DNA of 64,000 nt, taken from an uncultured Prochlorococcus sp. GTDB lineage: Bacteria > Cyanobacteriota > Cyanobacteriia > PCC-6307 > Cyanobiaceae. Both the position numbers and the translations under genes were made by a program. The DNA lies in assembly GCF_902626525.1 (NCBI RefSeq), contig NZ_CACOFR010000010.1:1-64000 (forward strand), written 5' to 3'. Below the pieces are notes generated by a model, which worked only from the letters and a program-made list of their open reading frames with translations, did not search any database and was not told where the DNA came from. Positions 8,563 through 19,426 of this stretch are shown here, in pieces. Each line of letters starts with the position of its first letter. The first letter of the stretch is position 1.

Positions 8563-10839
8563 TTACTTATTTATTTTTTGGATTGATTGATGTTTAAAGA
8601 TACTTACGCTTAATGGAGGTAAAGCAATATCTAGGGCATTTTGATAATTATGAATATTGTAATTTATAGTTTCTTTACCTCCCATATTACCTTTGTTACT
8701 GCCTCCGTATCTCGAGCTATCTGAATTAAATATCTCTTTATAGAATCCTTCTACAGGAACACCCACTTTATATGATCCATGTGTATTAGGTGTAAAGTTC
8801 GCAACTATAACAAGCCACTCGTTGGTGTCGTTTTCTCTTCTCATGAAACTTATTACTGAATTAGATTTGTCATTACAATCAATCCATTGGAATCCATAAG
8901 GATCAAAGTCATTTTTCCATAACGCAGGTTCATTTTTATAAAGTAAATTAAGATCATCAACCAAGTTTCTTATACCTTTATGAGGTTCAAATTCCAATAA
9001 TTCCCATTGAAGATCATCCCAAACATTCCATTCTTGTCTTTGTCCAAATTCCATTCCCATAAATATCGTTTTTTTACCTGGATGGGTCCACATATAGGAA
9101 AGTAAAGCTCTAGTATTTGCGTATTTTTTCCAGTCGTCGCCTGGCATTTTATGTAGAAGATGACTTTTCCCATGGACAACTTCATCATGACTGAGAGCAA
9201 GCATAAAGTTCTCTGTATAGTTATATGTTATTGAAAAAGTCACGCTATTTTGATGGAATTGTCTAAACCAAGGATCTATCTCAAAATAATCGAGCATGTC
9301 GTGCATCCAGCCCATATTCCATTTCAAATTAAACCCTAATCCTCCCATGTCTGTTGGTTTGGTTACCATTGGCCAAGTGGTTGACTCTTCAGCTATGGAT
9401 AGTGCACCAGGGAAATGTTGGAAGAGTACATGATTAGCTTGTTGGAGAAATTTAACAGCTTCTATATTTTCATTTCCACCATTCTCATTAGGTATCCATT
9501 CTCCATCAGGGCGTAGATAGTCTCTGTACAGCATTGAAGCTACAGCATCTACTCGTATACCATCAATATGAAATTCTTCAAACCAATAAATTAGGTTGGC
9601 TACTAGGAAATTTCTTACTTCGTTTCTGCTGTAATTAAATATTAAAGTTCCCCATTCTTTGTGTTCACCTATGCGTGAATCTCCATGTTCATAAAGGTGA
9701 CAACCATCAAAAAAGGCTAGACCATGTTTATCTTTTGGGAAATGACCAGGTACCCAATCAAGAATTACACCTATGCCCTCTTTATGACATTTATTTACAA
9801 ACTCTCTAAATTCATTTGGAGTGCCAAATCTGCTTGTAGGAGCATACCACCCAGTAACCTGGTATCCCCATGAACCATCGAAAGGATGTTCAGATATTGG
9901 CATTAATTCAATATGAGTGAATCCTCTCTCTTTTACATAAGAGATAAGTTTTTCGGTTAATTCTGGATAAGTTAAAAATCTTGTTCCAGGTTTTAACTCT
10001 GCAGCGGGTACTGGTTCTCTAGGATCCCCGTTTTCTTCAAAATATTTATTATCTGTTGATTCATGGAGCCAACTTCCTAAATGCATCTCATAAACTGATA
10101 TTGGCTTGTCAATTTGACTAGAAGAATCTCTGTTTGTAATCCAAGAACTATCTTCCCAATTAAAGTTATTCAATTTTGAAACTATTGAACCATTTTGAGG
10201 CCTAATTTCATGAAGGAAACCATATGGATCAGCTTTTTCATAAATATGACCTTGTTGTGTTCTTATTTCATATTTATAAGTATCTCCTTCTTCCATTATT
10301 GGCATGAATAGTTCCCAAATACCCCCTAATCTTTTTTGCATTGGATGATGTCTTCCATCCCACGAATTTATATCTCCAATTATCGAGATTGATTTTGCAT
10401 TTGGAGCCCAAAGGCAAAACATGACTCCCTTTTTATTCTTTGTTTCAATAAGATGTGCGCCCATTTTTTTCCAAATATGATGATGATTTCCTTCCGCAAA
10501 AAGATGCCTATCAACCTCTCCCATCCACTCCTCTCCATAAGACCAAGGGTCTTGTTGTGTATGAGTGATCCCTCCTCTTGAAATATTTATTTCGTAATTA
10601 GAATTTGGATTTTCAGGCAGGATTGCTTCAAAAAGCCATTTATGGTTTATGCTTTTAGCTTTATAAACATTATTTTTAAATTTAATTTTAACTTCATCTG
10701 CTTCAGGCATCCATACCCTTATTACCCATTGCTGTTTATAAAAATGAGGACCTAATATTTTTAATGGATTATCATTACAACAATTTTCTAGGTTGTCAGC
10801 TTCTGATTTGATCCAGTCTGCTTGATTTGTCTCTATCAT
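8563..10839 (-). CDS. glgB: 1,4-alpha-glucan (glycogen) branching enzyme
   Basis: Introduces alpha-1,6 branches into glycogen. A 758-residue GH13 enzyme with two N-terminal CBM48-type beta modules (about 20-115 and 125-225), then the catalytic barrel. The nucleophile aspartate sits in [13 protein letters not shown], the acid/base glutamate in [10 protein letters not shown], and the third acid in [10 protein letters not shown] beta domain closes the protein. glgA lies in the same window at 38 kb, so the two glycogen genes are not clustered. The hydrolase gene upstream (start near 12469, end 10898) is on the same strand and could share a transcript. Confidence 0.98.
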   Translation of the reverse strand: MIETNQADWIKSEADNLENCCNDNPLKILGPHFYKQQWVIRVWMPEADEVKIKFKNNVYKAKSINHKWLFEAILPENPNSNYEINISRGGITHTQQDPWSYGEEWMGEVDRHLFAEGNHHHIWKKMGAHLIETKNKKGVMFCLWAPNAKSISIIGDINSWDGRHHPMQKRLGGIWELFMPIMEEGDTYKYEIRTQQGHIYEKADPYGFLHEIRPQNGSIVSKLNNFNWEDSSWITNRDSSSQIDKPISVYEMHLGSWLHESTDNKYFEENGDPREPVPAAELKPGTRFLTYPELTEKLISYVKERGFTHIELMPISEHPFDGSWGYQVTGWYAPTSRFGTPNEFREFVNKCHKEGIGVILDWVPGHFPKDKHGLAFFDGCHLYEHGDSRIGEHKEWGTLIFNYSRNEVRNFLVANLIYWFEEFHIDGIRVDAVASMLYRDYLRPDGEWIPNENGGNENIEAVKFLQQANHVLFQHFPGALSIAEESTTWPMVTKPTDMGGLGFNLKWNMGWMHDMLDYFEIDPWFRQFHQNSVTFSITYNYTENFMLALSHDEVVHGKSHLLHKMPGDDWKKYANTRALLSYMWTHPGKKTIFMGMEFGQRQEWNVWDDLQWELLEFEPHKGIRNLVDDLNLLYKNEPALWKNDFDPYGFQWIDCNDKSNSVISFMRRENDTNEWLVIVANFTPNTHGSYKVGVPVEGFYKEIFNSDSSRYGGSNKGNMGGKETINYNIHNYQNALDIALPPLSVSIFKHQSIQKINK

Positions 10840-10897
10840 TACACTAAATATTAAGGGTTTATAATATCAAATTATTAATCAAAAAAATAATTATTTA

Positions 10898-12469
10898 TTA
10901 AAAAAAAGGGGTCATTTTCATAAATGTTTTATTAAGGATAAAACTAAGAGTAATAATTCTATGATTTGCTGAAGGTGCTCCAACATTACACGCTCCAAAT
11001 CCAGGATTAACTCCAATAGCAGGATAAGCTGCTGCGGATATAGATAATCGAAGCTTGCTACCTTTTATTAAACAAATATTTGTTGGCTGCATTTTGATTT
11101 GATAAATGCATCCTTCACTTATTTTGGAGTTTTTAACTCTTAAAAATCCAGTTGAGAACTGATTCACCTTCTCATTGTCTTCAACTAGAGATAAAGCAAG
11201 GCAAATATCGAAGTTGGGCTGATCACTTTTTGCAAGGATTTCTAATGTGGGAACTCCTTTGAAATATTGATCTTCTTTAAAAGAATTGGTTTGAAAAACA
11301 CCTACATCCAAACGTTTATCGATAATATTTCTATCAAATTTTCCTGGATTTGGACCTAAATGACCACCGTCGGATGGAGTGGGTCTCCAAGGGTCATTAA
11401 CAATTGTGAACCATCCGGATCCTTTTGAATCTATGGTCAGACTTCCATCTTCAATTTCTACATTTGCTGCGCCATCGCTTTTGAGCCCGAAAATAAATTC
11501 AGGGTAAAATCTATTATCTAATTCGTCCCATTTATTTAATGAAATATTCCATATTTTCTGCTCTGTTTTATTATTCTCAAAGTTTAATCCTTTATCTAAT
11601 TTTAAATGTTTATTAAAAAAATTTAATAAAGATTTTTGTGAACCCTCCCACCAATTTAGATGAGTGGCATTTCCAACAAGTATCTCTGGACTACCTCCTG
11701 CCTCTTTAGATTTTTTATAAAGATCAAATGCACCTTTTAAATGTGGATCCCAAAGTCCTCCAATAATCAACATAGGTTGTTTAATCCATGTTGAAATCGG
11801 CTTGAATTCTTCAAAAGGGTAATCTTTTTCCAAATCTTTAAGCCATAGCAAAACAAAGTTATTAGGATCATATTTTTTTAAAATATCAATTCCTTCAATT
11901 AGATAGCTTTTATTTTCTAGGGCTAATCTTATCTTTTTCCACTCAAATAAATTATTTTCTTTTTTCATTTTTAATGCTGCTATTTGCAATCCCCAAGCAA
12001 TATTGTTATGCCACCAATATGCTCCTCCATCTGAGCACCAATGATCTTTAACACTCATCCCAGTCATTGCTGGAGATAAACAGTCGGGGGGATTTGAATT
12101 TGATTCACCGGTTAGTTGAGTAAATCCTTGATATGAAAAACCATATAAGCCAAGTTTTCCATTACATTCTTTGAGGGACCTTACCCATTCGTGTGTTTCT
12201 GAAGTATCGCTCGCTTCTTGTGTGAAACCATTAAAGTCTCCTTCAGAAGCGCCCATCCCTCTAACATCTTGAATTACTACCATATACCCTTTTGAAGCCC
12301 ACCATTCAGGGTGAGAATAGGTTATTGTTGAAGCTATCTCTCTTCCATAAGGTTGTCTCATTAATAATGCAGGCCATGGCCCATTACCTTTAGGTAACCA
12401 AATCCTTGAAATCAGTCTGATCCCATCTCGAAGTTCAAGAGACTTGTCAAACCATCGTGAACCATACAT
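10898..12469 (-). CDS. CocE/NonD-type alpha/beta hydrolase (X-Pro dipeptidyl-peptidase family)
   Basis: About 523 residues. The alpha/beta hydrolase core shows the nucleophile elbow GLYGFSYQGFTQL and an upstream strand with VVIQDVRGMGASEGDF, both typical of the CocE/PepX S15 family; the C-terminal half is the jelly-roll found in this family. Members hydrolyse X-Pro peptides or acyl esters, and the true substrate here is unknown. The track begins at 12511, which overlaps the preceding small gene by 35 bases. The internal ATG at 12469 (MYGSRWFDKSL) starts 7 bases after that gene's stop and is preferred. Confidence 0.88.
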   Translation of the reverse strand: MYGSRWFDKSLELRDGIRLISRIWLPKGNGPWPALLMRQPYGREIASTITYSHPEWWASKGYMVVIQDVRGMGASEGDFNGFTQEASDTSETHEWVRSLKECNGKLGLYGFSYQGFTQLTGESNSNPPDCLSPAMTGMSVKDHWCSDGGAYWWHNNIAWGLQIAALKMKKENNLFEWKKIRLALENKSYLIEGIDILKKYDPNNFVLLWLKDLEKDYPFEEFKPISTWIKQPMLIIGGLWDPHLKGAFDLYKKSKEAGGSPEILVGNATHLNWWEGSQKSLLNFFNKHLKLDKGLNFENNKTEQKIWNISLNKWDELDNRFYPEFIFGLKSDGAANVEIEDGSLTIDSKGSGWFTIVNDPWRPTPSDGGHLGPNPGKFDRNIIDKRLDVGVFQTNSFKEDQYFKGVPTLEILAKSDQPNFDICLALSLVEDNEKVNQFSTGFLRVKNSKISEGCIYQIKMQPTNICLIKGSKLRLSISAAAYPAIGVNPGFGACNVGAPSANHRIITLSFILNKTFMKMTPFF

Positions 12470-12476
12470 ATAAGCT

Positions 12477-12743
12477 TTAGATAATATCTGGACAGTGCAG
12501 TCCGATGACATAAATAGAAAAGATCTCTGCGTTCACTGGAGTTAAATTATTTTTTTTTGATACAAACTCTATAGCTTTATCTGAACTAGCTGAAATACCT
12601 TTTGAATTAAACTCTCTAAACTTATTACAAATATTCATTGCTTCATCTGGATTCTTTTTTACGCTTTCTAATAAGTTAGATTGACCAAAAACTGGATATA
12701 AAGAGTTTGAAAATAAAAATAATAAAAATAAGAAAGATTTCAT
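12477..12743 (-). CDS. Small secreted conserved protein
   Basis: An 88-residue protein with a clear signal peptide (MKSFLFLLFLFSNSLYPVFGQ, cleavage near residue 20). The mature part of about 68 residues is helical in character, has one cysteine near its start (MNICNKF) and one near its end (GLHCPDI), which could form a disulfide in the periplasm or lumen. Function unknown. It immediately precedes the CocE-type hydrolase, and their likely operon arrangement is the only context. Confidence 0.75.
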   Translation of the reverse strand: MKSFLFLLFLFSNSLYPVFGQSNLLESVKKNPDEAMNICNKFREFNSKGISASSDKAIEFVSKKNNLTPVNAEIFSIYVIGLHCPDII

Positions 12744-12795
12744 TATTGCTCACTTTTTTTAAATTCTACATTAAAAAAATTTTTTAACCACAATT

Positions 12796-13203
12796 TCAAA
12801 TGGATTTATAAATTTGTTTGGCTCTTGTAATCCATTTTTTTAAGAGGGTAAAAGTTATATCTGTCTTAGTTTTTACTCTAAGGCTTCTTTCTAGTCTCCC
12901 AATTTTAAGTTCTAATTCGTAAGGAGTAGATAGTGATAATGATTTTGTAGAACTAATACCGCAATGTAAAAGTAGATATGCTTGCGGTGGAGAAATTCCA
13001 ATTTCCTTTTTAAAAATAGCTATAGCTCTAATTTTTTTTAAATTATTTAATGTACATAGTGGAGATTTTCTTTGAATCTCATTTATGTCTATGTCTGAAA
13101 GATTACCAAGTACCTCGAAATCAATTAAATTATTTTGAATAAAAAAAGATTTCTCATGCCTAAAGTTTATTGGCAAAAAATCTAAAAAGGTTTTGCTTTG
13201 CAT
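12796..13203 (-). CDS. Conserved protein with helix-hairpin-helix-like (DUF4332-type) region
   Basis: A 135-residue soluble protein. Residues about 55-110 (LKKIRAIAIFKKEIGISPPQ, then YLLLHCGISSTKSLSLSTP) resemble paired helix-hairpin-helix units of the kind seen in DUF4332 proteins, in which a LL-x-x-G-I-x-S pattern recurs. Such modules often bind nucleic acid or proteins, but no catalytic residues are seen. It lies 12 bases downstream of the Ycf51-like gene on the same strand, suggesting co-transcription. Family assignment is by eye and moderate. Confidence 0.7.
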   Translation of the reverse strand: MQSKTFLDFLPINFRHEKSFFIQNNLIDFEVLGNLSDIDINEIQRKSPLCTLNNLKKIRAIAIFKKEIGISPPQAYLLLHCGISSTKSLSLSTPYELELKIGRLERSLRVKTKTDITFTLLKKWITRAKQIYKSI

Positions 13204-13214
13204 TATTTTAGAGA

Positions 13215-13658
13215 CTAATTCATTTTGACATTTTTCTGAACTTCTCCAATTACAACAGGTTTACTTATACCATCTGAAATTTTTTCAAGTTTTCTTATCT
13301 TTATTTTTACATTCGCACCCGACCTGCTACCTTTTCTGAGGTTCTCTGATAATTCCTCTAAAGTTGGTTGAATAGACTCTTTTGGAAAGTCTTCCTCTGC
13401 TTTAGCGATAATCAAATCGAACCCGTTGTCATAAACAATTGGGACGTATCTTGCATCTTCTATTACTACTTTTTCAGTATAACTTTGTATAAATGCCCAA
13501 CTACTTAAAGAGAGTAATAATGAGAAAATTGTTGCTCCTATTATTCGGAATTTAAACCCAAAATTAAAGATAAAAGCAGTTATTGAGCATATGAAAAGGA
13601 ATATTCCAATGAGTCCAAAAATTTTGGGCGTGTTCTCTAATAGTTCAAAAAAAGACAT
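13215..13658 (-). CDS. Ycf51-like (DUF2518) membrane protein
   Basis: A 147-residue protein with two N-terminal membrane helices (about 10-32 and 36-55) separated by a short basic loop, followed by a soluble domain (PIVYDNGFDLIIAKAEEDFP, RKGSRSGANVKIKI). This layout matches the DUF2518/Ycf51 family found in cyanobacteria and some plastid genomes, whose function is not established. It is divergent from the TamB-like gene with 52 bases between starts. Confidence 0.75.
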   Translation of the reverse strand: MSFFELLENTPKIFGLIGIFLFICSITAFIFNFGFKFRIIGATIFSLLLSLSSWAFIQSYTEKVVIEDARYVPIVYDNGFDLIIAKAEEDFPKESIQPTLEELSENLRKGSRSGANVKIKIRKLEKISDGISKPVVIGEVQKNVKMN

Positions 13659-13710
13659 TTACTGGCTTTGACCTAATTAATTTCTTATATTTTGTAAGCC
13701 TACCTTATTT

Positions 13711-16700
13711 TTGGGTTCTAACTTGAAAAAAATTAGATCTCTAAATTTAAATATAAAAATTCTATTTTTAGGGATGTTTTTATCCTTAGGATTTATTGGC
13801 ACACTTTTATTAAATGATTTTTTAAGAGTAAACTATAGTTCAAGGAAATCAGATCTTGAAGATAGTGTTGAGAAATTTTTAAATAAAAAGATTTATTTAG
13901 GCGATTATTCAGGGATTAGATTTCTAGGTATTGCTATTGGTAATTCAAAAATTATTGATAAAAAAAATATAGATTCTGAAATTACAGCTAAAAATGTATA
14001 TATAGGTATTATGCCTTTTAGATCTTTTTTAAAACAAAAATGGATTTTTAAAGTAATACCAAAGCAAACTGAAATTAATATAGATAGTGATTTTTTAAAA
14101 AGGGATAAAAAAAATAAAAAAGCAAGAATACAAAAAAAATCAAAATCAAATTTTGACTTAAATATTAAGTTAAATAAATATGCAATTCTAAATTTTAAAA
14201 ATTCAGGATTGAAAATAAAAGTAAAAGGTAATGTGATCTATAAGAAAAATAATAGACAAATAATTGCAAATCTTAAATCTAAATTTGATGAAAAAGGTTT
14301 TTTAAAATTTAAATTTAATACAAATTTAAAGCAAGACTTCTTAAAGCTTGAATTATTTTCTAGGGGATTAGATCTTCAGAATTCAGAATATATTATTGGG
14401 AACAGAAAAATTAGTTTTAAAAAAGGGATTTTTAAGTCAAACATTAAATTTAATAAATCATCAACGCAAACATTTTGTAAAGGAAGATTTTCTTTTAATA
14501 ATCTAAAAATAAAATCTGAAGCTTTATCGGAGAATATAAACTCAGCCTCAACAAGTTTTTTTTGCAAAGATAATAATTTAGTAGGAATTTCAGAAAAATT
14601 AAATTATGGAACTTTAACCTCAAATTTCAATCTAAATGTTCCATTAAGCAAAAGTTCAAATAATATTGATTTTAAAGGAAGTGTTGGATACATTAATAGT
14701 CTTAACCCAGATATCAAATTATCAGGAAATATTCCTTATTGGTTTGATAAGAGAGGTGTTAATTTTGGGAATATTTATTCTAGTTTCAAAATAAATAGAA
14801 CTCAATTATCTAATCTAAATATCTTTCGAAAAAATGATATAAGGGGTTTCATTACTGCTAAAGGAGAATTAAAAGGGAAAATTAGTGATCCTGATATTTC
14901 GATCAACTTTAATGTTGATTATCCGCACTACAAAGGGATTCGTATTAGAGAAATATGGGAGGGTGAGATCATAAATGATAATAATGATTTTCTATTAAAT
15001 ATGAGAAATAGATATTCTCCAATTCCTTCATTCCTCTCAGTGAAGTTTAATTCTGAACTTAAATTAGATAATTTAACTTTTAGTAGGGTATTCAACTCTA
15101 GTAAAGGGAGTATAGGAATATTTAAAGAGGATAATAAGTATATTTGGAGCGCTGATAATTTCCCTATTGATGAACTTGAATTGTCTTTAAAAAATAATCA
15201 ATTCGATAGAATTAATGGAATTATTAATGGTGCAGGATCAATATCTTATGATCAGTCTTATCTTGAAGGGCGACTAGCTTGGAGTTTAGGTAAATATAGA
15301 AATATAAAGTTAGCCAATTCATTATTTGACTTTAGCTTCCAAGATAATTCTTTTTATGTCAACTCATCACTTTATCCAATTGATGGGGGAGTTATCGAAG
15401 TCGAATACAATCCAAATAAAAATGATTCAATTAATTTAGACTTCAAGAATATAACAACTAGTTGGACGATCCTTACGGCAGTTGATATTTTTAATTTTGA
15501 TAATAAGAAAGTTATTCCAACAAAAAGATCGAATATCTTGGAAGATTTGGAGATAAATAAAAATAATTATTCTTTTAAAGAGAGGATCGACTTTATAAAT
15601 AACTTTATTGAAAATAATATCGCTTTAGATGACAAATTCAACTTGCGAAAGTATTTCAATAAATTCAGTAGTAGATATAATGCAAAAGTAACTATTAAAG
15701 GGGATAGACCAAAAAACTATAAATTAAACGCAAAACTAAATGGCTATCTAACTGTCTCTAAAGACGATAACAAAAATAATAAAGAGGAATTTTCTATAGC
15801 TTTGGAAGGAGGTTTATTAAAAGGTAATGGTTCTTTAAGAATTAAAAAAATTCCATTAAGTACTGCAAATATATTTTTAAAACGTCCAATAGATTTCATT
15901 GGTGGGTTGGATATGAATTTAATTTATAATCTTGATACAAAATCTTTTTCTAGTGAAATTTACTCAAATAATTCATCAATAAAAAACAACAAAATATTTT
16001 TTGATAAAGGACTTATTGAATTTAACAAATCTATTTTTGATATTGATTTTTCCTTGCTTGTAAATGACTCAGAAATCCCAATAAATATTCAAGGCAAAAT
16101 ACCAATAAACAAAAAAGATAACTTGGATTTAAGATTGATTGGAAATGGAAAATTTATTGATTTAATTGATATTTTTGCTGATGATTACTTTTCCTTTAAA
16201 GAAGGTGATATTAATCTTAGATTGATAATAAAAGGTAAGATTAATAAACCAATACTAAATGGATTTATCGTAATAAAAGATTCTGAAATTGATTTTTATA
16301 ACAATATAATAAAAGATATTAATAGCTTGATAATATTTGATTTTGATTATTTAGAGATTAAAAATCTAAAGGCAAAATCCAAAAATTCTGGAAATATTTT
16401 TATTAAAGGTTCTTTGCCTTTTTATAAAAAGAATGAATTTAAGAATTCAGAAATTAATTTGATAGCAAATAAATTAAATATAAACTCAGATAATTTTAAT
16501 TTTTCAGTTGATTCAGATATAAGCTTAAGTGGGTCATTTGAGAATCCTGTTTTGGGAGGTAATTTATCCCTTAATAATGGATTCATTAATTTTAATAGCC
16601 CTAATCAAAATAATAAAATAGATAATAATATTGAAAGAAAAGAATATAAACAGGATTGGCCAGAACTCTTTTGGAATAAGAATAATAATATTGAAATAAT

Positions 16701-17670
16701 CTCAAATGAAACAATTTTGAATTCTGTTCTATTAGGTGAAACTTTACCAAATTATTTTGATAATTTGAGCTTTAATAATCTCAAATTAAAACTTGGACCA
16801 GATTTCAAACTTCAATATTCCGAGATAATTCAAGCTTATTTAGATACCAAGTTAGATCTTAATATAAATGGAGGTGTAGGAAAAGATTTAAATGCTAGAG
16901 GCCTTATTTACCTTGAGAAAGGTAGAGCAAATTTATATACTACCCCGTTTAAGCTTGATAAAAACAAAGATAACTATATCTTATTTGCATCAAGAAGTGG
17001 TGTAGTACCATTTATTAACTTTTCACTAGTTAGTAAAGTTCCAGATTCAATAATACCTATAAGTCAAAATAATCAGGATTCAAATATCGCAAGTGATCTT
17101 GATGCAGATGAGACTTCACGTGTTTTTGGATCATTTGGAATTGGAAATACAAGGCTTATTAAAATTGAGGCTTCTTATGAAGGATTTTTAGATCAATTAT
17201 CTTTTGAAGATGAAAATAAAAGAATTCAATTAAGGAGCACTCCAAGTTACAATAGATCACAAATTATTGGTTTAATTGGAGGTAACTCTGCAAATTTAAT
17301 AAATAGGGCATTTATTTCGCAACTTAATAATGCAAATGCTTTTAGTGAAAGATTTCAATTGTCTTTATATCCAGCTTTAATAGAAAATAATGATTCTCTT
17401 AATAATATTTTTTCCAATGAAAATTTAGATATTGAGAATGATCAACAGTCATCTTCTAATAAGAAATTCTCTTCTCAAGCTTGGGTCGCTGAACTAGGAT
17501 TTGATATTACCGATGCAATAAATTTTGCTTTTCAAACCGTTCCAGGTAGAGATGACCTTTCTCCTTTAGGAATTCTGACTTTTCAGGCCAATCCAAACTT
17601 GGAATTATTAGGTTCTTATGACTCTGATGGGGATTGGAAAAGTCAAGTTCAATTATTTTTTAGATATTAA
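13711..17670 (+). CDS. TamB-like (DUF490) translocation/assembly protein
   Basis: A 1319-residue protein. One N-terminal membrane anchor (about 15-35) is followed by a very long, asparagine- and lysine-rich region of repeated beta strands, then the conserved TamB C-terminal domain ending in DSDGDWKSQVQLFFRY. TamB/YdbH-type proteins form a hydrophobic groove spanning the periplasm and are tied to outer-membrane protein assembly and lipid transport; plant TIC236 is a relative. The ending in an aromatic residue (RY) is typical. No ATG fits the N-terminus: TTG at 13711 is used here, but TTG at 13723 (MKKIRSLNLN) is equally plausible. Confidence 0.92.
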   Translation: MGSNLKKIRSLNLNIKILFLGMFLSLGFIGTLLLNDFLRVNYSSRKSDLEDSVEKFLNKKIYLGDYSGIRFLGIAIGNSKIIDKKNIDSEITAKNVYIGIMPFRSFLKQKWIFKVIPKQTEINIDSDFLKRDKKNKKARIQKKSKSNFDLNIKLNKYAILNFKNSGLKIKVKGNVIYKKNNRQIIANLKSKFDEKGFLKFKFNTNLKQDFLKLELFSRGLDLQNSEYIIGNRKISFKKGIFKSNIKFNKSSTQTFCKGRFSFNNLKIKSEALSENINSASTSFFCKDNNLVGISEKLNYGTLTSNFNLNVPLSKSSNNIDFKGSVGYINSLNPDIKLSGNIPYWFDKRGVNFGNIYSSFKINRTQLSNLNIFRKNDIRGFITAKGELKGKISDPDISINFNVDYPHYKGIRIREIWEGEIINDNNDFLLNMRNRYSPIPSFLSVKFNSELKLDNLTFSRVFNSSKGSIGIFKEDNKYIWSADNFPIDELELSLKNNQFDRINGIINGAGSISYDQSYLEGRLAWSLGKYRNIKLANSLFDFSFQDNSFYVNSSLYPIDGGVIEVEYNPNKNDSINLDFKNITTSWTILTAVDIFNFDNKKVIPTKRSNILEDLEINKNNYSFKERIDFINNFIENNIALDDKFNLRKYFNKFSSRYNAKVTIKGDRPKNYKLNAKLNGYLTVSKDDNKNNKEEFSIALEGGLLKGNGSLRIKKIPLSTANIFLKRPIDFIGGLDMNLIYNLDTKSFSSEIYSNNSSIKNNKIFFDKGLIEFNKSIFDIDFSLLVNDSEIPINIQGKIPINKKDNLDLRLIGNGKFIDLIDIFADDYFSFKEGDINLRLIIKGKINKPILNGFIVIKDSEIDFYNNIIKDINSLIIFDFDYLEIKNLKAKSKNSGNIFIKGSLPFYKKNEFKNSEINLIANKLNINSDNFNFSVDSDISLSGSFENPVLGGNLSLNNGFINFNSPNQNNKIDNNIERKEYKQDWPELFWNKNNNIEIISNETILNSVLLGETLPNYFDNLSFNNLKLKLGPDFKLQYSEIIQAYLDTKLDLNINGGVGKDLNARGLIYLEKGRANLYTTPFKLDKNKDNYILFASRSGVVPFINFSLVSKVPDSIIPISQNNQDSNIASDLDADETSRVFGSFGIGNTRLIKIEASYEGFLDQLSFEDENKRIQLRSTPSYNRSQIIGLIGGNSANLINRAFISQLNNANAFSERFQLSLYPALIENNDSLNNIFSNENLDIENDQQSSSNKKFSSQAWVAELGFDITDAINFAFQTVPGRDDLSPLGILTFQANPNLELLGSYDSDGDWKSQVQLFFRY

Positions 17671-17736
17671 GTCACTTACAAAATTAGTTTAAAGAATCTT
17701 TAATCTGAATTACTATTAAATTAATTAATAATTATC

Positions 17737-19047
17737 ATGGCTAATACCTTTGAAGTCCCTCAACCAGGGAATGAACTTTTAAAAAAAGCTGATCAAGTTC
17801 GTTTTGCATCAATAAAAGTTAGTCAAACTGAAAATCATATTAGAATTAAAGCCTTAAATTTTATGGCTGATTATCTAGAAAAAAATACTAAAGAAATTTT
17901 AGATGCTAATAATGAAGACTATAAAAATGCAGAAAGGAAAGGAATTTCAAATGCTTTACTCTTTAGATTAAAATTATCAAAAGAAAAATTAAATTTAGGA
18001 ATTGAAGGAATAAGAAAAGTTGGAGAATTGGCTGATCCTGTAAATCAAATACAAATTAAAAGAGAGCTTTCTAAGGGACTTGTCCTAGAAAGAAAAACTG
18101 TTCCAATTGGAGTCCTTGGGGTCATTTTTGAATCGAGACCAGATGCCGTTATGCAGATTAGTGCTTTAGCAATAAGATCAGGCAATGGAGTAATACTAAA
18201 GGGCGGTAGTGAAGCAAATTTAACAAATACTGCAATAGTTAATGCACTGCAAGAGGGTTTATTTGAATCAGGGATTGATAAGAATGCAATATGCTTACTT
18301 AAAAGTAGAAAAGATAGTATGTCGATGTTGAATCTTGAGAACTATATTAACTTAATAATTCCGAGAGGAAGTAATGAATTAGTTAAATTTATTCAAGAGA
18401 ATACAAGAATTCCTGTCCTAGGACATGCTGATGGAATTTGTCATTTGTTCATAGATAATGAGGCAAATCTTGAAGTAGCTTTATCAGTCGCTCTAGACAG
18501 CAAAATTCAATATCCTGCAGCGTGTAATGCTATTGAAACTTTATTAGTGCATAAAGAAATTGCACCAGTTTTTCTTGAAAAAGCTATACCTTTATTTAAT
18601 TCTAATAAAGTTAAATTAATTGGAGATAAAAGATCAGTTGAATTAGGTTTAAAGTATGAGGCTACTTTAGAAGATTGGCAAACTGAATATTTAGATTTAA
18701 TTTTATCGATAAAAATTGTTGATGATCTTGATGAGGCAATTACCCATATTAGAAAATTCAGTTCAAAACATACAGATGGAATAATTACTGAAAATTTAAG
18801 TGCTGCGAATAAATTTATGAATGAAGTTGATAGTGCAGGTGTTTTTCATAATTGCTCTACAAGGTTTGCCGATGGATTTAGGTATGGATTTGGAGCTGAA
18901 GTTGGAATATCTACTCAAACTCTTCCTCCAAGAGGACCTGTAGGTCTGGAGGGTTTGGTAACTTATAAATATTTCTTAAAAGGCAATGGGAATATAGTTA
19001 AAGATTTCTCATATGGAAAAGCTATATATACTCATAAAGATCTTTGA
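17737..19047 (+). CDS. proA: Gamma-glutamyl phosphate reductase
   Basis: Reduces glutamate 5-phosphate to the semialdehyde in proline synthesis using NADPH. At 436 residues it is full-length in the aldehyde-dehydrogenase fold. The conserved VPIGVLGVIFESRPDA and SGNGVILKGGSEA cofactor segments are present, as are the catalytic cysteine region YPAACNAIETLLVH and the C-terminal PPRGPVGLEGL. Its stop codon sits 5 bases before the preferred folB start, so translation of the two is likely linked. The proline partner proB is not in this window. Confidence 0.98.
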   Translation: MANTFEVPQPGNELLKKADQVRFASIKVSQTENHIRIKALNFMADYLEKNTKEILDANNEDYKNAERKGISNALLFRLKLSKEKLNLGIEGIRKVGELADPVNQIQIKRELSKGLVLERKTVPIGVLGVIFESRPDAVMQISALAIRSGNGVILKGGSEANLTNTAIVNALQEGLFESGIDKNAICLLKSRKDSMSMLNLENYINLIIPRGSNELVKFIQENTRIPVLGHADGICHLFIDNEANLEVALSVALDSKIQYPAACNAIETLLVHKEIAPVFLEKAIPLFNSNKVKLIGDKRSVELGLKYEATLEDWQTEYLDLILSIKIVDDLDEAITHIRKFSSKHTDGIITENLSAANKFMNEVDSAGVFHNCSTRFADGFRYGFGAEVGISTQTLPPRGPVGLEGLVTYKYFLKGNGNIVKDFSYGKAIYTHKDL

Positions 19048-19052
19048 AATTT

Positions 19053-19421
19053 ATGAATATGGAAACATTTTTAAAAATTGAAAAAATAAAACTTTGGGCT
19101 AGAGTTGGTGTCCTTGATGAAGAGAGACAAACAGGACAACTGTTTAATTTGGATGTATTTTTGTGGACTGATTTTGAAAAGTGCACTTCAAATGATGATA
19201 TAAAAAAAACAGTTGACTATTCAAAATTAGTTGAAATTTTAAAAGATCAGTCAAGAGAAATATATTGTTTAACAATCGAAAAATACTCAAATGCAATTTT
19301 AGAAATAATTGATAAGAAATTTAAGCTCTCTAAAATAAAAATTATTTTGACAAAATGTCATCCTCCAATTGCTGGCTTTGATGGGAAGGTTTCAATAATA
19401 AGAATTCTTGAAAATAAGTAA
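19053..19421 (+). CDS. folB: Dihydroneopterin aldolase
   Basis: Cleaves 7,8-dihydroneopterin to 6-hydroxymethyl-dihydropterin in folate synthesis. About 122 residues, the usual length. Visible features are the start IKLWARVGVLDEERQTGQ with the active-site glutamate, VDYSKLVEILK, the LTIEKYSNAI segment and the conserved C-terminal KCHPPIAGFDGKVS. The track starts at a TTG (19044) inside the end of proA. ATGs at 19053 and 19059 avoid most of that overlap and one of them is probably used; 19053 is chosen without proof. It sits between proA and a lipase-like gene, all co-directional. Confidence 0.93.
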   Translation: MNMETFLKIEKIKLWARVGVLDEERQTGQLFNLDVFLWTDFEKCTSNDDIKKTVDYSKLVEILKDQSREIYCLTIEKYSNAILEIIDKKFKLSKIKIILTKCHPPIAGFDGKVSIIRILENK

Positions 19422-19426
19422 AAGTT

